Origin: Verrucomicrobiota bacterium
GTDB taxonomy: Bacteria > Verrucomicrobiota > Verrucomicrobiia > Opitutales > Opitutaceae
Direction: 5' to 3'
Length of the DNA stretch: 39,038 nt
NCBI GenBank assembly: GCA_023446865.1
Contig: JAEXPL010000205.1
Coordinates: 1-39,038 of the forward strand
Shown piece by piece: positions 1 to 6,649 of this stretch; position 1 is the stretch's first letter; each line of letters begins with the position of its first letter. Under the pieces are notes generated by a model that did not search any database, was not told the origin of the DNA, and saw nothing but the letters and a program-made list of their open reading frames with translations. The position numbers were made by a program, and so were the translations under genes.

Positions 1-515
1 ATGCGGGTGTAGCTCGTGGTGAAGCGCGCGCCGGTGAGCTCCTCGAAGAGCGTGTACAGCTTCTCGCGCTCCTCGAACGTGTACATGAAGATCGTCCACG
101 CGCCGCAATCCATCGCGAACGCCCCCAGGCCCATCAGGTGCGAGGAGATGCGCGCCAGCTCGCAGATGATCACCCGCAACGCCTGGCCGCGCGCCGGCAG
201 CTCGAGGCCGGCGAGGCGCTCGACCGCGACGGCGTAGGCCACGTTGTTCGCCAGCGGCGCGAGGTAGTCCAACCGGTCCGTGTAGGGCACGAACTGGTTG
301 TAGGTCATGTTCTCGGCGATCTTCTCGTCGCCGCGGTGCAAATACCCGACGACCGGGTCCGCCTTCTGCACCACCTCGCCGTCGAGCTCCAGCTTGATGC
401 GGAGCACGCCGTGCGTGCTGGGGTGCGAGGGGCCGAGGTTGATCTCGAGCTTCTCGGCCTGGGCGGCGTCGCCGGCGCGGGCGGCGCTGTCGGGAAAGAT
501 ATAGTCGGTCGACAT
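1..515 (-). CDS. nuoD: NADH-quinone oxidoreductase subunit D, N-terminal part (runs off the window)
   Basis: This is the 49-kDa-type subunit of respiratory complex I, part of the peripheral arm near the quinone site. The visible N-terminal 171 residues contain the family hallmark NLGPSHPSTHG at residues 26-36, followed by the typical stretches GYLHRGDEK and SHLMGLG. The start ATG at 515 gives MSTDYIFPD; no clear Shine-Dalgarno motif precedes it. It lies 29 bp downstream of nuoC on the same strand, as expected for a nuoBCD operon. The C-terminal part lies outside the window to the left. Identity is clear from the conserved motifs. Confidence 0.96.
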   Translation of the reverse strand, partial: MSTDYIFPDSAARAGDAAQAEKLEINLGPSHPSTHGVLRIKLELDGEVVQKADPVVGYLHRGDEKIAENMTYNQFVPYTDRLDYLAPLANNVAYAVAVERLAGLELPARGQALRVIICELARISSHLMGLGAFAMDCGAWTIFMYTFEEREKLYTLFEELTGARFTTSYTR

Positions 516-544
516 GGCGTCGGTGGGTGGTTCGGGCGGCACGG

Positions 545-1180
545 TCAGCCGGCGGGTTTCTCCTTCTTCTCGTTCCACGCCTGGTCGAGCGCGCGCGGGC
601 CGCGTCCGGTCGAAATGGTGACACTGCCGTCGGGCTGGGCGACGAAGGGGCCGCCGGCCATCGGCGCGGGGATAACCTTGGTGCCGGAGACCTCCGCGAT
701 CTCCTCGTCGGGCAGCTCGGTGGGCTGGCCGGCGAGCGGGAAGTCCTTGCGCAGCGGGTGGTACGGGTAGCCGTCCCACATGAGGATGCGGCGCAGGTCC
801 GGGTGGCCGGTGAAGGTCACGCCCATCAGGTCGAAGCATTCGCGCTCGTGCCAGTCGGCCCCGGGCCAGAGGCCGGTGGCGGTGGGCATCGCGGGCTCGT
901 CGCCGCCGGGGCAGTCGGCGGCGATGCGCACGTACTCGGCGCGCGCCGTCGAGAGCAGGTGGTAGACGGCGGTGAAACGTGGCGACGCGCCGGGCGCCCA
1001 GTCGATCGCCGTGAGGTCGGTGAGCAGGTCGAAACCGCACTCGTCCCGCAGGTGGGCGAGCAGCGCGATCACCTCGTCGGCCGGGATGTTGAACGCCGGC
1101 ACGTCGGCGCTCGGGCGCACGGTGAGATTGGGGAAACGCGTCTGGAGCGACGCCGCGAACTCGGGAGCGGAGACGGTCAT
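545..1180 (-). CDS. nuoC: NADH-quinone oxidoreductase subunit C
   Basis: This is the 30-kDa-type peripheral subunit of complex I (211 aa). The family signature is present in the second half: HERECFDLMGV followed by GHPDLRRILMWDGY and HPLRKDFPL. The length fits a stand-alone NuoC rather than a NuoCD fusion, and nuoD is a separate gene here. The ATG at 1180 begins MTVSAPEFAA; no Shine-Dalgarno motif is visible. It follows nuoB after 14 bp and precedes nuoD after 29 bp, so the three are almost certainly co-transcribed leftward. The Lys/Glu-rich C-terminal tail (NEKKEKPAG) is unremarkable. Confidence 0.96.
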   Translation of the reverse strand: MTVSAPEFAASLQTRFPNLTVRPSADVPAFNIPADEVIALLAHLRDECGFDLLTDLTAIDWAPGASPRFTAVYHLLSTARAEYVRIAADCPGGDEPAMPTATGLWPGADWHERECFDLMGVTFTGHPDLRRILMWDGYPYHPLRKDFPLAGQPTELPDEEIAEVSGTKVIPAPMAGGPFVAQPDGSVTISTGRGPRALDQAWNEKKEKPAG

Positions 1181-1194
1181 TGGGTGGCCGGGGC

Positions 1195-1722
1195 TCAGCG
1201 GGTGACGAGGGAACCGATGTTGGTTTTGCGGAAACCGCGGTCCTGCCGGACCACGTTCTGCATCTTCATCAGCGCGTCGAGGATCGCCTCGGGCCGCGGC
1301 GGACAGCCGCTGATGTAGACATCGACGGGCACGATGCGGTCGACGCCCTGCAGCGTCGCATACGAGCGGTACATGCCGCCCGACGACGCGCACGCGCCCA
1401 TCGCGATGACCCACTTCGGTTCCGCCATCTGCTCGTAGATGCGCCGCAGGTGCACCGCCATCTTGTAGGTGACCGTGCCGGCGACGATCATGCAGTCGGA
1501 CTGGCGGGCCGGGAAACGCATGACCTCCGCGCCGAAGCGGCTGATGTCGAAGCGCGACGCGCCCGAGCCCATCAGTTCGATGGCGCAACAAGCCAAGCCC
1601 ATCGGCATGGGCCAGATGGAGTTGGAGCGGATCCAGTTGATCACCGCATCCACGCGGGAAACGATGATCCCGCCTTCGACTTTGCTATCGTAGCCAAGGA
1701 CTTCGGTGTTCGGTGAAACCAT
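1195..1722 (-). CDS. nuoB: NADH-quinone oxidoreductase subunit B
   Basis: This is the 20-kDa-type (PSST) subunit of complex I, carrying the terminal 4Fe-4S cluster N2 that passes electrons to quinone. The four expected ligands are visible: adjacent C45 and C46 in GLACCAIEL, C111 in MGACASSGG and C140 in ISGCPPRPE. The start ATG at 1722 gives MVSPNTEVLG and a 175-aa protein of normal length. It is the first gene of the visible leftward nuoBCD group. In many bacteria nuoA lies immediately upstream, but no nuoA-like reading frame is seen in the 417 bp before this gene. Confidence 0.96.
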   Translation of the reverse strand: MVSPNTEVLGYDSKVEGGIIVSRVDAVINWIRSNSIWPMPMGLACCAIELMGSGASRFDISRFGAEVMRFPARQSDCMIVAGTVTYKMAVHLRRIYEQMAEPKWVIAMGACASSGGMYRSYATLQGVDRIVPVDVYISGCPPRPEAILDALMKMQNVVRQDRGFRKTNIGSLVTR

Positions 1723-2139
1723 GAGTGGAGACGTCGATTTGCCGGGAGCGGCGCAAGCTAGGTTCGGGCCACAGGTGCCGCAAGTAGCATTTGGGCAAAA
1801 TGCTCCTCTGAAACGACAACCTTCCGCCAAGCGCGGACGGATAATTCCGGCTACTATTTGCCACCGGCGAAAAATGCTTCTTGGCGCGGCCGGCGGCCTT
1901 CGCCTCACCCGGCCTGAGCCCCACATCGATCCTTCGCCAGCCTCCCCGCGCAAGCCCGACCGTGCCGACGCAAATCTACGAGGAACCTCCGTGCACCGTT
2001 GGTAAAACCGCCGGCCGGCATGCTCTCCCCGTGGGTCCGGTCTCCGACCGGACACCTCCAACTCCAGCCGTGACCGCCGGCTCACGTGTTTCGGCGTCCA
2101 GTCGCAGACTGGACCTACTTGTCGCCCCCTGATCCCCGC
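1723..2139. other. Intergenic region upstream of nuoB
   Basis: This 417-bp stretch separates the CNNM-type gene from nuoB, both transcribed leftward. I see no convincing gene in it, including no nuoA. It should hold the nuoB promoter on the minus strand, but I cannot pick a well-spaced -35/-10 pair. It contains two perfect hairpins (2035-2114) and GC-rich palindromic stretches. Confidence 0.5.
2035..2114. repeat. Pair of related perfect hairpins
   Basis: Two 19-nt inverted repeats lie at 2035-2053 and 2096-2114, each with an 8-bp stem and a 3-nt loop. The stems are GTCCGGTC/GACCGGAC and GTCCAGTC/GACTGGAC, so they differ by one compensated base pair. They sit just after the stop of the leftward CNNM-type gene and lack a T-run. 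They could be 3' mRNA-end structures or dispersed repeats. Confidence 0.6.
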
Positions 2140-3477
2140 TCAGATCCGATCGCCTTCGCCCGCCGCATCCTCCACCACCCGCTCGACGCGCACCCGCCGC
2201 AGCCGCTCGGCGCTCACCTCGGTCGCCGTCAGCCGGTACTCGCCGGCCGTCGCCACATCGCCGCGGCGCGGGGCGATGCCGGAGTTGCGCGAGAACCAGG
2301 TGCCGACCGTCTCGCGTGGCGACCACTCCAGCGGCCAGCCCGTCTCGGCCTGCAGCTCCCGCATCGTGAGCGACGCACTCACCACGATGCTGTTCGCCGT
2401 GCGCTCGAAGATCGGGCCGAGCTCGATGTCGAACTCGTCGCGGATGTCGCCCACGATCTCCTCGAGCACATCCTCGAAGGTCACGATGCCGGCCATGCCG
2501 CCGGTCTCGTTGCGCACGACCGCCAAGTGGCTGCGCTCGGCGCGGAAACGCTCGATCATCGCCGGCACGGTGGTCTTCAGCTCGAAGGTCAGGATCGGCC
2601 GCAGCAGCGGCTCGAACGGCATGTCCGGCCCGAGCGCCGCGATCTGCCACAGCCACTCGCGCACGAGCAACAGCCCCTCGATCTGGTCCTTGTTGCCCCG
2701 GCAGACAGGCAGCCGGCTCAGGCCGCTCACCTGCGCCACGCGGAGGTTGTCCTTCAGCGGCCGGTCGAGCCAGAGCACCACGACCTCCTCGCGCGGAATC
2801 ATGATCTGCTGGGCGGTCGTGGAGCGCACCCGGAGCGATTGCACCATGAGCTTGTTGACCAACGCATCCGCCGGATGCGCGTGGCTCGCGTGGCTGAAAA
2901 CGTACTCGAGTTCGTCGGCGCTGAAACTGTGTTCGCCTTCTTTCGCCGGCCCGAGACCCGCCCAGCGCAGGAACAGATTCGCCAGACTGTTGAGCGACCA
3001 GATGACCGGGAAGAACGCGTAGTAGAACACCATCAGCGGCCCCGACACCCAGAGCGACACGCCCTTGGCCCGCTGGATCGCCAACGATTTGGGCGCCAGC
3101 TCGCCGAAGATGATGTGCAGGAACGTGATCACGGTGAACGCCACGCCGAATGAGATCGATTTGATCGCCACCGGATCCGTCACCCCGAGGTCGGCCAGCC
3201 ACGGCCCGAGCCGGTGCGCCAGAAACGGTTCGCCGATCCAGCCCAGCCCGAGGCTGGCCAGCGTGATGCCCAGTTGGGTGGCGGAAAGCGCGGCGTCGAG
3301 ATGCTCGCTGGCCTTGATCGCCAGCCGCACGCGCCAACCGCCGGTCTTTTCCAACGGGCGCAGCTGGCTCGTGCGCACCTTCACCAGCGCAAACTCGGCC
3401 GCCACGAAGAAGCCGTTGGCCGCCACCAACGCGAGAATCGTGAGCGTTTCCAAGAGGATGCCGAGAAAGGTCCGCAT
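2140..3477 (-). CDS. CNNM/CorC (HlyC) family membrane protein with CBS pair
   Basis: This 445-aa integral membrane protein has an N-terminal DUF21/CNNM transmembrane domain (about residues 1-190, starting with the hydrophobic segment LETLTILALVAANGFFVAAEF). A CBS-pair region follows (about 205-335, including TTAQQIMIPREEVVV and GIVTFEDVLEEIVGDI), then a C-terminal CorC_HlyC domain (about 345-430, with AGEYRLTATEVS near its end). Families with this architecture are implicated in divalent-cation efflux or magnesium homeostasis; 'hemolysin' in older names is misleading. The start ATG at 3477 gives MRTFLGILLE. It is a single gene on the minus strand with hairpins downstream. Confidence 0.9.
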   Translation of the reverse strand: MRTFLGILLETLTILALVAANGFFVAAEFALVKVRTSQLRPLEKTGGWRVRLAIKASEHLDAALSATQLGITLASLGLGWIGEPFLAHRLGPWLADLGVTDPVAIKSISFGVAFTVITFLHIIFGELAPKSLAIQRAKGVSLWVSGPLMVFYYAFFPVIWSLNSLANLFLRWAGLGPAKEGEHSFSADELEYVFSHASHAHPADALVNKLMVQSLRVRSTTAQQIMIPREEVVVLWLDRPLKDNLRVAQVSGLSRLPVCRGNKDQIEGLLLVREWLWQIAALGPDMPFEPLLRPILTFELKTTVPAMIERFRAERSHLAVVRNETGGMAGIVTFEDVLEEIVGDIRDEFDIELGPIFERTANSIVVSASLTMRELQAETGWPLEWSPRETVGTWFSRNSGIAPRRGDVATAGEYRLTATEVSAERLRRVRVERVVEDAAGEGDRI

Positions 3478-3543
3478 GTGGTGAGGTCTGAACTAGGACA
3501 ACAAATCGCCCGTTCGCCAATCCGGTTAAGCGAAGGAAGCCGT

Positions 3544-3576
3544 GGCGTGCCATCCGAAGCCCCTCGGGGCGAAGGA
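3544..3576. repeat. 33-bp repeat, left copy (GIY-YIG cassette)
   Basis: This 33-nt sequence is identical to 36446-36478 and in the same orientation. Its core can fold through CCCC/GGGG. The outer stem GCCATCC/GGATGGC is complete only in the right copy. It lies just beyond the 3' end of the GIY-YIG gene. With the prophage removed, the two copies would bracket that gene about 0.4 kb apart. Confidence 0.85.
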
Positions 3577-3623
3577 CCGAGAACAGCACCGCATCTGGAT
3601 CCGCCGATACAACAGGACCGCAT

Positions 3624-3866
3624 TCACCACAGATGCCGCCGCGCAAAGGCATGTCCCGATCCACTCTTCAAATAGCGCTCGAACGCCAAGGCCCGCTCCT
3701 TGGAGCGGAACGCGTGGTAGGCAACCAGGCTCCAAGGTCGGAACTGAGCTGTGGATGAATTCTTACCCGCATTGTGATCCGCCAACCTTTGCTTCAGATC
3801 TTCAGTGAAACCGACGTAGCGACGCCCCTCGTCCAAATCGCTTCGAAGGAGATAAACGTAATACAT
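3624..3866 (-). CDS. GIY-YIG domain endonuclease-like protein
   Basis: This is an 80-aa single-domain GIY-YIG protein of the UPF0213/YhbQ-like size class. The first motif appears as YYVYLLRS (residues 2-9), the second as RRYVGFTEDLKQRL (15-28), and the conserved downstream Glu lies in AFERYLKSGSG (61-71). The start ATG at 3866 gives MYYVYLL, the usual start for the family. Such small proteins are predicted nucleases of mostly unknown physiological role. The gene lies between the left 33-bp repeat and a hairpin upstream (3868-3906). In the pre-insertion genome it would sit between two repeat copies next to tRNA-Ser, which suggests a small mobile or selfish cassette. Confidence 0.9.
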   Translation of the reverse strand: MYYVYLLRSDLDEGRRYVGFTEDLKQRLADHNAGKNSSTAQFRPWSLVAYHAFRSKERALAFERYLKSGSGHAFARRHLW

Positions 3867-3867
3867 C

Positions 3868-3906
3868 GGATGAAGCCCTGCTTCGCCAAGGCTACGCAGG
3901 GCATCC
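3868..3906. repeat. Imperfect hairpin upstream of the GIY-YIG gene
   Basis: The arms GCCCTGC (3875-3881) and GCAGGGC (3896-3902) are extended imperfectly by GGATG and ATCC on the outside. It starts 2 bp before the GIY-YIG start codon and resembles, without matching, the 33-bp repeat hairpin. It is probably part of the same cassette. Confidence 0.55.
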
Positions 3907-3942
3907 TTCGCGAGACAATCCGAGACCCGGACGCCGACTCTT

Positions 3943-3946
3943 GGGC
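3943..3946. repeat. Target-site duplication, left copy (GGGC)
   Basis: GGGC lies immediately outside the left inverted repeat and recurs immediately outside the right one at 36432-36435. The size (4 bp) is one less than the 5 bp of Mu. A 4-bp match has a 1/256 chance of being accidental. Confidence 0.55.
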
Positions 3947-3975
3947 TGAGACCGGAAGAAAGTCGGGAGCAGGGT
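3947..3975 (+). repeat. Left terminal inverted repeat of the prophage
   Basis: It begins TGAGACC and matches the reverse complement of 36403-36431 at 23 of 29 positions, including an uninterrupted 12-nt run (AGAAAGTCGGGA). The 5' TG is typical of Mu-family ends and is where the transposase would cut. Confidence 0.8.
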
Positions 3976-4070
3976 TTAAAAGGGCGGAACAGGGTTGTGA
4001 TGCGTTGATAGTCAACGGTTTGCGACTTGTGCGGGGACTTTCTGCGGGGATGGGGTGGGAAAAGGGTCTG
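3965..4070 (+). promoter_or_regulatory. Transposase-binding-like repeats, left end
   Basis: Three copies of a loose motif ending AGGGT lie at 3965-3978 (GGGAGCAGGGTTTA), 3985-3998 (CGGAACAGGGTTGT) and 4057-4070 (GGGAAAAGGGTCTG). Matching copies occur in inverted orientation at the right end. By analogy with Mu attL sites L1-L3, they are candidate transposase-binding sites. This is an inference from repetition and position. Confidence 0.5.
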
Positions 4071-4184
4071 TGCTCTGCGGGGAAATGGGTCGGCATGAGC
4101 TCCGAAAATTCTGGGCGGCGGGCGCGGCGCGAGGGGCTCGCGGCGGTTTGGCGGCGGGACGGCGGAGCGCTCGCGGCAGGCATG

Positions 4185-4220
4185 AAAAAGCCCCGCGGAG
4201 CGGAAGGCTCGACGCGGGGC
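4185..4220 (-). terminator. Rho-independent terminator of the exported cargo gene
   Basis: Read on the minus strand, GCCCCGC pairs with GCGGGGC around a 17-nt loop and is followed by TTTTTC. It lies 30 bp beyond the stop of the leftward gene 4250-5002. It would keep left-arm transcription from reaching the prophage end. Confidence 0.85.
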
Positions 4221-4249
4221 CGGGGGCAGCGGGTGGGACTGCAGAAAAA

Positions 4250-5002
4250 TCAACCGTCAGACTCCTCGACGATCACGGACCAACCGCCTCGCTGGCTGTT
4301 AATGATGAGCTTCACGTCGCCGCCCTGGGTTCCGTACACGCAGCCGTCGTTGCTTTGCTCAAGCCACGCACACGCGAAAACATCGTCGCCCTGGACTCGC
4401 GCACTGAGAAAAGAGTACTGCCCCTGGGAGACAAATTGGCAGCGGATTCGGAAGACCCGCTTCGTGATCGAAAGTGGGATATCCATTGGTGCACCGCGGC
4501 CGTTCGCCTCGTAGAGCTTGGTCCAGTTCGCGAAGGCTGGGTTGAAGTCGGACGGGATTGGCGCGCTGAAGTTAACCCTGTAGCGCAGATACCTTTCCCG
4601 GTCGTTGCGCGGCGCATGCTGTGCTCTCTGTAAATCATCGCTCGCGAAGGCTCGTGTGGCCGGCGCTGACACTGCCTGCGCCCCACCAGGCCGAGAGGAG
4701 TGCGCGATCGCGTCGGCCTTCCGCTCTTGCTCAGCGGAGATTCTTGTGGCCCGGGCGAGTTCGGCCTCGCGCTGCTTGGCCGCCGCCGCTTCATCGATTG
4801 GATACTGGGGCGCGAGTTCGTCGGGAAGTTTTGACTTCTCCACCTGGGTAAACCCCTCGGCGTGCCGCACAGTGACCGTGGTCGGGTCCTGCTTTGTGAT
4901 CACAGCATCCCGCAGCACCCGGCCATCTTTGAGAGCGAGATCAGCAGCACCAGCGAACGCAGCGGCGACCAGCGCGAGAACGATCACGATTGGGGTCTTC
5001 AT
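4250..5002 (-). CDS. Exported protein of unknown function (prophage cargo)
   Basis: This is a 250-aa protein with a clear signal peptide (MKTPIVIVLALVAAAFAGA, cleavage near residue 19-20). Residues 22-70 form a short beta-rich domain (LKDGRVLRDAVITK ... KSKLPDELAPQYPID) like those on many exported verrucomicrobial proteins. An Ala/Glu/Lys-rich helical linker follows to about residue 105, then a C-terminal region with aromatic and Cys residues (CQFVSQGQYSFL, CAWLEQSNDGC). The start ATG at 5002 is chosen because it places the signal peptide at the N-terminus. It is the outermost gene at the left end and has its own terminator, as lysogenic-conversion genes often do. I do not recognise a specific function. 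Confidence 0.75.
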   Translation of the reverse strand: MKTPIVIVLALVAAAFAGAADLALKDGRVLRDAVITKQDPTTVTVRHAEGFTQVEKSKLPDELAPQYPIDEAAAAKQREAELARATRISAEQERKADAIAHSSRPGGAQAVSAPATRAFASDDLQRAQHAPRNDRERYLRYRVNFSAPIPSDFNPAFANWTKLYEANGRGAPMDIPLSITKRVFRIRCQFVSQGQYSFLSARVQGDDVFACAWLEQSNDGCVYGTQGGDVKLIINSQRGGWSVIVEESDG

Positions 5003-5040
5003 CGTGCGCCGAGTATCGGCGTATCGACCCCGGCGATCAA

Positions 5041-5403
5041 CTACAACTTCGCCTTCGGCTTGGAGTCTCGGAGCGCGAAAAGGGTTAGGTCGGCATACGG
5101 CGCGCGCAGATCCATCTCGAGCAGCGCCTCCAGGTAGGCGTTGAAGCTCATGCCGAGCTGGCGCGCCCGTCGCTCCGCTCCCGGCCGCAGATCTTTCCGG
5201 ATCGAGCACGTGACCGCCTCGCGCGTCCTCCGAGCTGGACTGGGGAGGGGCTGGAGACGTGGATTGGGCACCAGCGAATCATTCCACACTAGCGCGGCGA
5301 GCAGGCCGCTCACCGTCAGACCGACCCGCTCAGCCCGAGGGCCGACATCGGCGGCGATGCTGGGCAGGACGGCCAGCTTGATCGGGTGATTGGTGACGGG
5401 CAC
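5041..5403 (-). CDS. Tandem ribbon-helix-helix-like DNA-binding protein
   Basis: This 120-aa protein contains two similar halves. Each has a short beta-like strand and then two helices: IKLAVLPSIAAD ... AERVGLTVSGLLAALVW (about 8-41) and EAVTCSIRKD ... ARQLGMSFNAYLEALLEMDL (about 62-98). This looks like a duplicated ribbon-helix-helix fold joined by a proline-rich linker, though the match is by eye only. The start is GTG at 5403 with no good Shine-Dalgarno motif, so it is uncertain. It is divergent from the small gene at 5508, with two back-to-back inverted repeats between them, and could regulate itself there. It ends 38 bp before the exported-protein gene. Confidence 0.65.
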   Translation of the reverse strand: MPVTNHPIKLAVLPSIAADVGPRAERVGLTVSGLLAALVWNDSLVPNPRLQPLPSPARRTREAVTCSIRKDLRPGAERRARQLGMSFNAYLEALLEMDLRAPYADLTLFALRDSKPKAKL

Positions 5404-5449
5404 GCACCGACGAAAGGATCACAGCCTACGCCCGCCAACGCCTCGCCGA

Positions 5450-5480
5450 CCCTACATTCTAGGGATCGCACTGTCGCGAT
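5450..5480. promoter_or_regulatory. Two adjacent inverted repeats, candidate operators
   Basis: CCCTA/TAGGG with a 5-nt spacer (5450-5464) is followed at once by ATCGC/GCGAT with a 6-nt spacer (5465-5480). They lie between the leftward tandem RHH-like gene and the rightward gene at 5508. They are plausible sites for a dimeric regulator, but no protein is assigned. Confidence 0.45.
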
Positions 5481-5507
5481 GTTTTCCTTGCTATCCTGCT
5501 AGGTGCC

Positions 5508-5690
5508 ATGCCCCAGCCATTACCCCACGACTCAGCCCCGATACCTCTTGACCAGGATGCCTGGCGGGAATGTGCGCGCCTGCAGCGGGAGTGTGCGCAA
5601 CTCCGTGAGCGGAATGCCCGGCTTCAAGCGTTGCTGGTGGCAGCGTGGAGGCTCCTCATGCAGGCCGGTGTTTTGGACCAGGTGGATTAA
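5508..5690 (+). CDS. Small coiled-coil protein of unknown function
   Basis: This is a 60-aa protein. Residues 18-48 (WRECARLQRECAQLRERNARL) form a strongly predicted-looking amphipathic coiled coil, preceded by a Pro-rich N-terminus. Its last 35 bp overlap the 3' end of the convergent repressor gene, which weakens the case slightly, but the composition is protein-like. The ATG at 5508 follows the paired inverted repeats by 27 bp. It has no recognisable family and may be a small regulatory or structural partner. Confidence 0.5.
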   Translation: MPQPLPHDSAPIPLDQDAWRECARLQRECAQLRERNARLQALLVAAWRLLMQAGVLDQVD

Positions 5691-6456
5691 CCTTCGCCTG
5701 TGCTCGACTCAGATCTCGCTCGATCGTGTCGAGATCGGGCTTCGATTGGGAGCTGGATGGTTCGTCGGTGGAGAATCGGTCAGTCCACCATTCCTGCAGT
5801 TTCTCGATAACTGAACGCTGCCGGCTGATTTCTCGCGCTTGGTTCGCCAGTCGGTCCTCGAGTGGCTCCGACCGCAATTTGAAGAGCTCGTGGGAATAGG
5901 TCCTGATCAAGATCTCGAACTCCGGCTGCATCGCAGCACGTGTTCCTGGTATGCCTAGATCGCCCAGTGCATCGGTAAACGCTCTGATTTGGTCGGGGGA
6001 ACGTTTACGGCCACAGCCAGCAGCTACATCGCCCATGAAAGTACGCTCGGCGGCGATTTTGAGCCGCTCATAGACGCGTGGCGCCAACTCTCGGGTGTGT
6101 TCCCACTCTTCGATTGGAGGAAGGCTGCGCCACCAACTGGGTAGGCTTGCGGGCTGCACCTGGGCGTAGCGGGGAGATGGAGCATCCTCGACGCGGTCAC
6201 CGCGCGCGCTTTCCACGCCTGGCAAATCTCGCGCCCGCGCCTCAGCGTCGGCGAGCTTCCTCCAAGCCTTGGCGGAGATCGGCTGCTTGCCCGTCCTGTA
6301 GGCAAAAAGCATCGCCTGGGAGATGCCTATTCTCTCGGCCAGATCCCGGAGCGAGATATTCAGAGCAGCGGCCAGAGCGTCGGTGCGCTCTGAAAAAAGA
6401 TTACCGCTCTGATTTTCGGGTTGCACTGCTCTTATTTGATGCTCTGATTTGAGCAC
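5656..6456 (-). CDS. HTH-type transcriptional repressor (lysogeny repressor candidate)
   Basis: This protein of up to 266 aa has an N-terminal XRE/Cro-like helix-turn-helix (about 27-66: LAAALNISLRDLAERIGISQAM then TGKQPISAKAW). A central region follows, then a C-terminal helical segment (about 205-262) ending in a charged tail. It has no LexA/CI-type peptidase motif. Its position, leftward and divergent from a Ner-like gene just before the transposase, is that of the Mu c repressor. The start is unclear: GTG at 6456 would overlap the divergent gene, and GTG at 6426 (MQPENQ) is an alternative. Operator-like repeats cover this start region, suggesting autoregulation. Confidence 0.75.
   Translation of the reverse strand: MLKSEHQIRAVQPENQSGNLFSERTDALAAALNISLRDLAERIGISQAMLFAYRTGKQPISAKAWRKLADAEARARDLPGVESARGDRVEDAPSPRYAQVQPASLPSWWRSLPPIEEWEHTRELAPRVYERLKIAAERTFMGDVAAGCGRKRSPDQIRAFTDALGDLGIPGTRAAMQPEFEILIRTYSHELFKLRSEPLEDRLANQAREISRQRSVIEKLQEWWTDRFSTDEPSSSQSKPDLDTIERDLSRAQAKVNPPGPKHRPA
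6387..6450. promoter_or_regulatory. Iterated operator-like repeats (GCTCTGATTT)
   Basis: Four direct copies are seen: GCTCTGAAAA (6387-6396), GCTCTGATTT (6406-6415), GCTCTTATTT (6428-6437) and GCTCTGATTT (6441-6450). Start-to-start distances are 19, 22 and 13 bp. They lie at the divergent starts of the repressor and the Ner-like gene, where lysogeny operators are expected. The cluster is also locally AT-richer than its surroundings. Confidence 0.65.
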
Positions 6457-6457
6457 C

Positions 6458-6649
6458 GTGACACGTCATACTCGGAAAGTCGAACGCAAAGCCCCTGTCG
6501 CCCCCCGCGGCGTGATCGCCGCGGCCTCCCGCGAGCTCGGCGTGACCCGCGAACATCTCAGCCGCGTGCTGCATGGCCACCGGGCCAGCCGGTCCCTGAC
6601 GGCGCGCTACACGGCGTTCCTTGCCACCTGTGGAAAGGCGGCGGCATGA
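6458..6649 (+). CDS. Small Ner-like HTH regulator
   Basis: This 63-aa basic protein has a central helix-turn-helix (GVIAAASRELGVTREHLSRVL then HGHRASRSLTARY), resembling small phage Cro/Ner-type regulators. It is divergent from the repressor and is the first gene of the rightward early operon, the position of ner in Mu. The start is uncertain: GTG at 6458 is used here; TTG at 6449 would add three residues and overlap the repressor start. The stop overlaps the ATG at 6646 (ATGA), or ends 4 bp before a possible convergent gene on the other strand. Confidence 0.65.
   Translation: MTRHTRKVERKAPVAPRGVIAAASRELGVTREHLSRVLHGHRASRSLTARYTAFLATCGKAAA

Noticed and set aside
545..1591. A long minus-strand frame extending nuoC upstream
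   Set aside because: The extra N-terminal part is the shadow of nuoB in another frame; nuoC has its normal length from ATG 1180.
1976..3664. A 562-aa minus-strand frame over the CNNM-type gene
   Set aside because: It is an Arg/Gly-rich shadow of the CNNM gene, with no domain pattern of its own.
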